This document shows positions 59,410 to 64,000 of a stretch of 64,000 bases of DNA, piece after piece. The stretch's first letter is position 1, and each line of letters starts with the position of its first letter. The notes beneath the pieces were generated by a model. It searched no databases. It was given only the letters and a program-made list of their open reading frames with translations, and was not told the origin of the DNA. The position numbers were made by a program, and so were the translations under genes. This DNA is from an uncultured Anaerolineales bacterium (GTDB lineage: Bacteria; Chloroflexota; Anaerolineae; Anaerolineales; Villigracilaceae), in contig CALGPL010000031.1 in NCBI GenBank assembly GCA_937960595.1, positions 1 to 64,000 on the forward strand, given 5' to 3'.

Positions 59410-59729
59410 GCTTCACCTTCTTCTGCCGCGACGGCCTTCGGCTTTCTGGCCCGGGCCTTCGGCTTGGCTTCCTGAGACGCCTCTTGGGCTTTTTTCCCTT
59501 TGCGCTTCGGCTCTTCTTGCTCGGCCTGCGGCGCGGCCCCGCCCGTCAGCATTTCCTGCCAGATGGTCTGCAAGCGGGCAATCTCGCGCCGCACCAGGCG
59601 CAGGCGGCTGGTATCGGTCAACTGACCGGTTACCTGCTGGAAGCGGAGTTTCATCAACTCTTCGCGGCTGTCCGCCAGTTTGGCCTCGATTTCATCCAAA
59701 GAGAGTTTGCGAATCTCTGCGGGTTTCAT
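59406..59729 (-). CDS. rpmC: 50S ribosomal protein L29 with long basic/acidic tail
   Basis: 107 residues. The L29 coiled-coil core (about 1-65, [14 protein letters not shown]) carries a tail of about 42 residues rich in Lys, Ala, Glu and Pro ([10 protein letters not shown]). L29 usually ends near residue 65. It has ATGA overlaps at both ends. Confidence 0.95.
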   Translation of the reverse strand: MKPAEIRKLSLDEIEAKLADSREELMKLRFQQVTGQLTDTSRLRLVRREIARLQTIWQEMLTGGAAPQAEQEEPKRKGKKAQEASQEAKPKARARKPKAVAAEEGEA

Positions 59730-60157
59730 GCTTGCTCTCCTGCCGCCAGGTCATGGCGGGCGATGATCTTGGTCCGAATCGAGAACTTATAGCGGGCCAG
59801 ATTGAGGGCTTCCATAGCCACATCCTCGGGCAGGCCGCCGATCTCGAACATGATGCGGCCCGGCTTGACCACCGCCACCCAGTATTCCACGCCGCCTTTG
59901 CCCTTTCCCATGCGGGTTTCGGGCGGTTTCTGCGTGTAGGGCTTGTCTGGGAAGATGCGAATCCAGACCTTGCCGCGGCGTTTCATGGCGCGCACGATGG
60001 CACGGCGGGCCGCCTCGATCTGGCGGGCAGTCACCCAGCCCGGCTCGAGGGCCTGCAGGGCGTAATCGCCGAACGAAATCTCGACGCCGCGCGATTCCTT
60101 GCCCTTCATGCGGCCGCGCATTTGCTTGCGATACTTCACGCGTTTTGGCATTAACAT
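59726..60157 (-). CDS. rplP: 50S ribosomal protein L16
   Basis: 143 residues beginning [11 protein letters not shown], with [21 protein letters not shown] near 78-98. The ATG at 60157 has GAGGAA 6 nt upstream, better than the TTG at 60163. Confidence 0.96.
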   Translation of the reverse strand: MLMPKRVKYRKQMRGRMKGKESRGVEISFGDYALQALEPGWVTARQIEAARRAIVRAMKRRGKVWIRIFPDKPYTQKPPETRMGKGKGGVEYWVAVVKPGRIMFEIGGLPEDVAMEALNLARYKFSIRTKIIARHDLAAGEQA

Positions 60158-60184
60158 AGTCAATTCCTCACTTCGACGACCGAC

Positions 60185-60862
60185 TCATTCGCTGACGTAC
60201 ACGCCCTCGGTCGCCTCAACCTTCTCTTCGACTTCCGTCTTCATTTCGCCGTGATAGATCCACACTTTGACGCCGATCTGGCCATAGGTGGTGGTGGCTT
60301 CGGCGCGGGCAAAATCGATGTCGGCGCGCAGGGTTTGCAGCGGGACGCGGCCATCGCGCAGCCAGACGTTGCGGGCCATTTCGGCGCCCGCCAGGCGTCC
60401 GCCCACCTCGATCTTGATGCCCTTGGCGCCCTGCCGCATGGCCTGCTGAATGGCGCGCTTCATCGCCCGCCGGTAACTGATGCGGCGTTCGAGTTGATCG
60501 GCAATGTTGTGCGCCACCAGATAGGCGTCGCAGTCCGGCGCCTGAATCTCCTTGATGTCCAGGTCGATCTTCTTGCCGGTCAACTGTTCGAGGGCCACGC
60601 GCACTTTCTTGATGCCCTCGCCCTTGCGGCCAATCAGAATGCCCGGCTTGGCCGTGTGGACCGATACCTTCACTTTGCCAGGATAACGCTCCACATCAAT
60701 CCGGGAGACGCCCGCCCGGCCGGCCTCTTTGTGGATCATTTCGCGGATGGCCATGTCTTGCGCCAGTTGCTCGCGGTACTGGCTGCCTTCGGCGAACCAG
60801 CGCCCCTGCCAGCCGCGAGTGACGTTCAGGCGAAAACCAACGGGATGAACTTTACGACCCAT
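60185..60862 (-). CDS. rpsC: 30S ribosomal protein S3
   Basis: 225 residues. The N-terminal G-R-K-V-H-P-V-G-F-R-L-N leads to a KH domain (I-L-I-G-R-K-G-E-G-I-K-K) and an S3 C-terminal domain. The ATG at 60862 is chosen because the conserved N-terminus begins there. Confidence 0.96.
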   Translation of the reverse strand: MGRKVHPVGFRLNVTRGWQGRWFAEGSQYREQLAQDMAIREMIHKEAGRAGVSRIDVERYPGKVKVSVHTAKPGILIGRKGEGIKKVRVALEQLTGKKIDLDIKEIQAPDCDAYLVAHNIADQLERRISYRRAMKRAIQQAMRQGAKGIKIEVGGRLAGAEMARNVWLRDGRVPLQTLRADIDFARAEATTTYGQIGVKVWIYHGEMKTEVEEKVEATEGVYVSE

Positions 60863-60888
60863 AAGATCTCCTCTTTCCTTATCTTTGC

Positions 60889-61236
60889 CTAGGCGGCCTC
60901 GCGCTCGCGCAGGATAACGGTGACATGAGACGAGCGGCGCAAAATCGGCTTGAAGCGGCCGCGCGCCCCAAAGCGGCGCCACTTGCGGGTGGGGGCTTCG
61001 TCTGCAAAAATCTTGGCAACCACCAGGTCGTCGCGGCTGACGCCGAAGTTTTCCTCGGCGTTGGCCACGGCAGAGGCCAGCAACTTCGACACCGGCACGG
61101 CTGCCCCTTGGGGCATGAAACGCAGGGTCTCCATCGCCTGGACGACATCCATGCCGCGTAGCACATCGATCACCAGGCGCACCTTCTGAGCCGAGACAGG
61201 CAGAAAACGCAACTGAGCACGAATATCCTGAGCCAT
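60889..61236 (-). CDS. rplV: 50S ribosomal protein L22
   Basis: 115 residues; R-F-L-P-V-S-A-Q-K-V-R-L-V-I-D and the beta-hairpin tip region with R-R-F-G-A-R-G-R are L22 features lining the exit tunnel. It follows rpsS by 10 nt. Confidence 0.96.
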   Translation of the reverse strand: MAQDIRAQLRFLPVSAQKVRLVIDVLRGMDVVQAMETLRFMPQGAAVPVSKLLASAVANAEENFGVSRDDLVVAKIFADEAPTRKWRRFGARGRFKPILRRSSHVTVILREREAA

Positions 61237-61246
61237 GGTTGCTCTC

Positions 61247-61528
61247 CTACTTTGCCTTGCTCGACTTCTCGGAGGCCACGTGGCCGCGGAAAGTGCGCGT
61301 CGGCGCAAATTCGCCCAGGCGATGACCGACCATGTTCTCGGTGATGTAAATCGGCACATGGCGGCGGCCATCGTGGACCGCGATCGTGTGACCCACCATC
61401 TGCGGGAAGATGACGCTGGCGCGGCTCCAGGTGCGGATGACTCTCTTCTCACCCTTCTGGTTCATCGCCTCGATCTTCTTCAGCAGTTTCGGCTCGATAT
61501 AAGGACCTTTTTTCAACGAACGAGACAT
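61247..61528 (-). CDS. rpsS: 30S ribosomal protein S19
   Basis: 93 residues, [12 protein letters not shown], with [12 protein letters not shown] and R-T-F-R-G-H at the end. Normal length and operon position. Confidence 0.97.
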   Translation of the reverse strand: MSRSLKKGPYIEPKLLKKIEAMNQKGEKRVIRTWSRASVIFPQMVGHTIAVHDGRRHVPIYITENMVGHRLGEFAPTRTFRGHVASEKSSKAK

Positions 61529-61554
61529 ATCTGCTACCTCACTGACTCACACGC

Positions 61555-62391
61555 CTAACGCTTCGACTTGCTGCGGCGGCGCACAATGTACTTGTCGGTC
61601 TGCTTGTTGTTGCGGGTCTTGTAGCCACGCGCCGGGCGGCCCCACGGAGTCTTCGGGCCCGGCATGCCCGCCGGCTGACGGCCTTCACCACCACCGTGCG
61701 GGTGGTCACGCGGACTCATGGCCGTACCGCGCACGGTTGGACGGATGCCCATGTGAATCTTGCGGCCGGCCTTGCCCAGTTTGATATTGCCGTGATCGAC
61801 ATTGCCGATCTGACCGATGGTGGCATAGCAGACCTGCCGGATCAGACGCACCTCGCCGGAGGGCATCCGGATCTGGGCGTATTCGCCCTCCTTGGCCAGC
61901 AACTGGGCCGAACCGCCTGCGGCGCGCACCAGTTGTCCGCCCTTGCCCTCTTTCACCTCGATGTTATGCACCATCGTGCCCACCGGGATGCTGGCCAGGG
62001 GCAGGCTGTTGCCGGGCCGAATCTCGGCCTGAGGTCCGGAAAGGACCGTATCGCCGACCTTCAGGCCGAGGGGCGCCAAGATATAGCGCTTCTCGCCATC
62101 AGCGTAGTGCAGGAGCGCCAGGCGGGCCGTCCGGTTGGGATCGTACTCGATGGCCGCCACCTGGGCGGGGATGCCGCGCTTGTCGCGCTTGAAATCAACG
62201 ATGCGAATGAACCCGCGGGCGCCGCCGCCGCGATGACGAACGGTCACGCGGCCATAGACATTGCGGCCGCCTTTCCGCCGCCGCGGCACGATCAGGCTGC
62301 GCTCAGGTTCCGTCTTGGTAATTTCTTCGAAGGTGTAGCCGGTCATCCCACGCTGACCGGGGGTCACCGGTTTGTATTTTTTGACAGCCAT
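61555..62391 (-). CDS. rplB: 50S ribosomal protein L2
   Basis: 278 residues; [17 protein letters not shown] is the peptidyl-transferase-proximal signature and K-R-K-S-R-R-R-V-I-Y at the end is read as the L2 tail. It overlaps the rplW stop by 1 nt (TAATG). Confidence 0.97.
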   Translation of the reverse strand: MAVKKYKPVTPGQRGMTGYTFEEITKTEPERSLIVPRRRKGGRNVYGRVTVRHRGGGARGFIRIVDFKRDKRGIPAQVAAIEYDPNRTARLALLHYADGEKRYILAPLGLKVGDTVLSGPQAEIRPGNSLPLASIPVGTMVHNIEVKEGKGGQLVRAAGGSAQLLAKEGEYAQIRMPSGEVRLIRQVCYATIGQIGNVDHGNIKLGKAGRKIHMGIRPTVRGTAMSPRDHPHGGGEGRQPAGMPGPKTPWGRPARGYKTRNNKQTDKYIVRRRSKSKR

Positions 62392-62690
62392 TACTTCACC
62401 CCTTCAAAGATCTCGAGGGTCGATCCCTCGGCCAGGGTCACAATTGCTTTCTTGAAGCCGGGCTCGCGCACCAGAAGACGGCGGTTGCGCCGGCGGCTGC
62501 GCTTGGCAGCCGTGTTGATGATATTGACGCGCGTCACTTTCACGTCGAACAGCGTCTCGATCGCATCCTTGACCTGCGTGCGGGTGGCTTTTCCATCCAC
62601 CTCGAACGTGTACTGGCGCAGTTTGCCCGACTGGTAGTTCGACTTTTCGGTGACCAGGGGGCGGCGAATCACATCATAGATCGTCGTCAT
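62391..62690 (-). CDS. rplW: 50S ribosomal protein L23
   Basis: 99 residues; [12 protein letters not shown] and the arginine-rich R-R-R-N-R-R-L-L-V are L23 features at the exit tunnel (SRP and trigger factor docking). It follows rplD by 9 nt. Confidence 0.97.
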   Translation of the reverse strand: MTTIYDVIRRPLVTEKSNYQSGKLRQYTFEVDGKATRTQVKDAIETLFDVKVTRVNIINTAAKRSRRRNRRLLVREPGFKKAIVTLAEGSTLEIFEGVK

Positions 62691-62699
62691 GCTAGCCTC

Positions 62700-63329
62700 C
62701 TACACCAGGGTCGACTTCAACACGTCCAGTGCCTTGAGCGGCATGACGAGTTTGTCGTATTGGAGAATGTCCCGGATGTTGAGATAATTCGCCAGGAGCA
62801 GTTTTGCATCCGGGAGATTGCGGGTCGAACGGGCGACCACTTCGTAGGCGGCGTCTTTCTCCGCCGCCAACACCAGGGCAGAGGCGTTCCCGACCAGCAG
62901 TTCGAGCGCCTGCGCCATCAGGCGGGTCTTGGGCTCCTCCAGGGCCAATTCATCGACGATCACCACGCCCGCCTCGGCCGCCTTGGCCGAGAGCGCCGAA
63001 CGCAGCGCCGCCTGTCGCATCTTGTGCGGCATGCGCTGGGTGTATTTGCGCGGCCGGGGCGTAAAGATCTTCCCGCCGCCGACCCACTGGGCAGCGCGCG
63101 TCGACCCCTGGCGGGCGCGGCCGGTGCCCTTCTGCTTCCAGGGTTTCTTCCCGCCGCCGGCGACCTCGCCGCGGGTCTTGGTCTTGTGCGTGCCCAGGCG
63201 CGCGTTCGCCATCTGCTGCACGAAAGCCTGGTGCATCAAATCGACATTCACGGCGGCTTCGAAGATCTCGGCCGGCAATTCGACCGTCTTGACCTTCTCG
63301 CCCTTCATATTGAAAACGTCAACCTTCAT
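62700..63329 (-). CDS. rplD: 50S ribosomal protein L4
   Basis: 209 residues. The tunnel loop has K-T-R-G-E-V-A-G-G-G-K-K-P-W-K-Q-K-G-T-G. The ATG at 63329 has GGGAG 7 nt upstream and is preferred over the ATG at 63335, which lies too near that site. Confidence 0.97.
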   Translation of the reverse strand: MKVDVFNMKGEKVKTVELPAEIFEAAVNVDLMHQAFVQQMANARLGTHKTKTRGEVAGGGKKPWKQKGTGRARQGSTRAAQWVGGGKIFTPRPRKYTQRMPHKMRQAALRSALSAKAAEAGVVIVDELALEEPKTRLMAQALELLVGNASALVLAAEKDAAYEVVARSTRNLPDAKLLLANYLNIRDILQYDKLVMPLKALDVLKSTLV

Positions 63330-63352
63330 AACCATGCTCCCATCCAGCGCGC

Positions 63353-63982
63353 CTATTGCTTGCGCGCATCCTTGATCAATACCAGGCCGCCTTTCGGGCC
63401 GGGAACGGCGCCATGCACCCCAAGCAGATTGCGCTCCGGATCCACCAGCACGACCTTCAAACCCTGAGCGGTGACGCGTTCGTGGCCCATGTGACCGGCG
63501 CGGCGCGTCCCCTTGTAGACGCGGCCCGGGGTGGTGGTCGAAGAACTCGCTCCGGGGGCGCGCACCCGGTCGGAGGCGCCATGCGTTTTGATGCCGCCGG
63601 CAAAATGATAGCGCTTGACGACCCCCGCAAAGCCCTTGCCTTTGCTCGTGCCGACCACATCGACGCGCTCGCCGACGCCAAAGATGTCCACCGTCACCTT
63701 ATCGCCGACTTTGTACTCGGCGCTCTTCAGGCGGAACTCGCGCAAAAAACGCAGCGGGGGCAAATCGTGCTTTTTGAGGTGGCCTAATTCGCCCGAGGTC
63801 AGGCGCTTAGGAGTCACCTCGCCAAAACCGAACTGCACCGCTGCGTAGCCTTCCTTCTCCGGAAGGCGTACCTGCGTAACGTAGCATGGCCCAGCCTCGA
63901 TCAGAGTCACCGGGATAGCCACACCGGCCTCGTCGAAGATCTGGGTCATGCCGATCTTCTTTCCAATCAGCCCTTTCAACAT
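63353..63982 (-). CDS. rplC: 50S ribosomal protein L3
   Basis: 209 residues; [20 protein letters not shown] and G-T-R-R-A-G-H-M-G are L3 signatures near the peptidyl-transferase centre. AAAGGAG precedes the ATG at 63982. In the usual order rpsJ would follow beyond the right edge. Confidence 0.97.
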   Translation of the reverse strand: MLKGLIGKKIGMTQIFDEAGVAIPVTLIEAGPCYVTQVRLPEKEGYAAVQFGFGEVTPKRLTSGELGHLKKHDLPPLRFLREFRLKSAEYKVGDKVTVDIFGVGERVDVVGTSKGKGFAGVVKRYHFAGGIKTHGASDRVRAPGASSSTTTPGRVYKGTRRAGHMGHERVTAQGLKVVLVDPERNLLGVHGAVPGPKGGLVLIKDARKQ

Positions 63983-64000
63983 ACTCGGTTTTCTCCTTTG

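Overview
The window is a GC-rich, gene-dense bacterial chromosome segment. It most likely comes from a rod-shaped or filamentous member of the Chloroflexota, probably Anaerolineae-like. This is inferred from the family mix: Thr/Pro-rich (TPTPTP) linkers after lipoprotein and membrane signals, GAF-rich PP2C phosphatases, VanW and LCP cell-wall proteins, a class II (B12) ribonucleotide reductase with NrdR, and an S14 of the zinc type. No rRNA, tRNA, CRISPR array, insertion sequence or prophage was seen. Most genes lie on the minus strand.

Layout (minus-strand genes given in transcription order). 8.6-0 kb is a cell-shape and division block: mreB-mreC-mreD-mrdA(PBP2)-minC-minD-minE-rodA, then gltX, which runs off the left edge. 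12.7-8.6 kb is a partner-switching module: STAS protein, RsbW-like kinase, and a 1083-residue five-GAF PP2C phosphatase. 12.85-14.3 kb on the plus strand holds the small SRP RNA with its own promoter and two overlapping paralogous membrane proteins. 14.3-18.0 kb is cell-wall related (LCP ligase, Trm112-like protein, VanW protein). 18.0-22.4 kb has an isoprenylcysteine-methyltransferase-like protein, a HerA-type ATPase and a phospholipase D-like lipoprotein. Next come murJ (+), DUF212-xseB-xseA (-), cinA (+), a serpin lipoprotein (-), an orphan response regulator with a degenerate receiver (-), metG (-) with a Met-codon-rich leader, a methyltransferase and MFS pair, and a DUF177-rpoD operon. 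35-42.4 kb holds small lipoprotein and membrane proteins, a deoxynucleoside kinase, a PIG-V-like mannosyltransferase, a MalF/MalG permease pair without ATPase or binding protein, and a cyclophilin. 42.4-47.3 kb holds nrdR-nrdJ and a methylase-MazG fusion. 47.4-64 kb is the S10-spc-alpha ribosomal super-operon (rplC to rplQ), continuing into truA-rplM-rpsI. It lacks infA between map and rpmJ.

The strongest candidate for an undescribed system is the metG leader (31070-31261). A TTGCCA-17-TAAACT promoter places its start point on a GTG codon of a 33-codon peptide. Six ATG codons fall within 12 codons of that peptide. A 12-bp terminator hairpin with a U-run follows, and the segment just after the Met codons can pair with the terminator's 5' arm. 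This is the architecture of classical ribosome-mediated attenuation, here for methionyl-tRNA synthetase. A second theme is leaderless transcription: minC, vanW, murJ, xseA, cinA and the metG leader all have a -10 box only 6-9 nt before the start codon. A third is a family of hairpin-forming intergenic repeats built from CGCCAAG, CGCGGAG and CGCAGA units.
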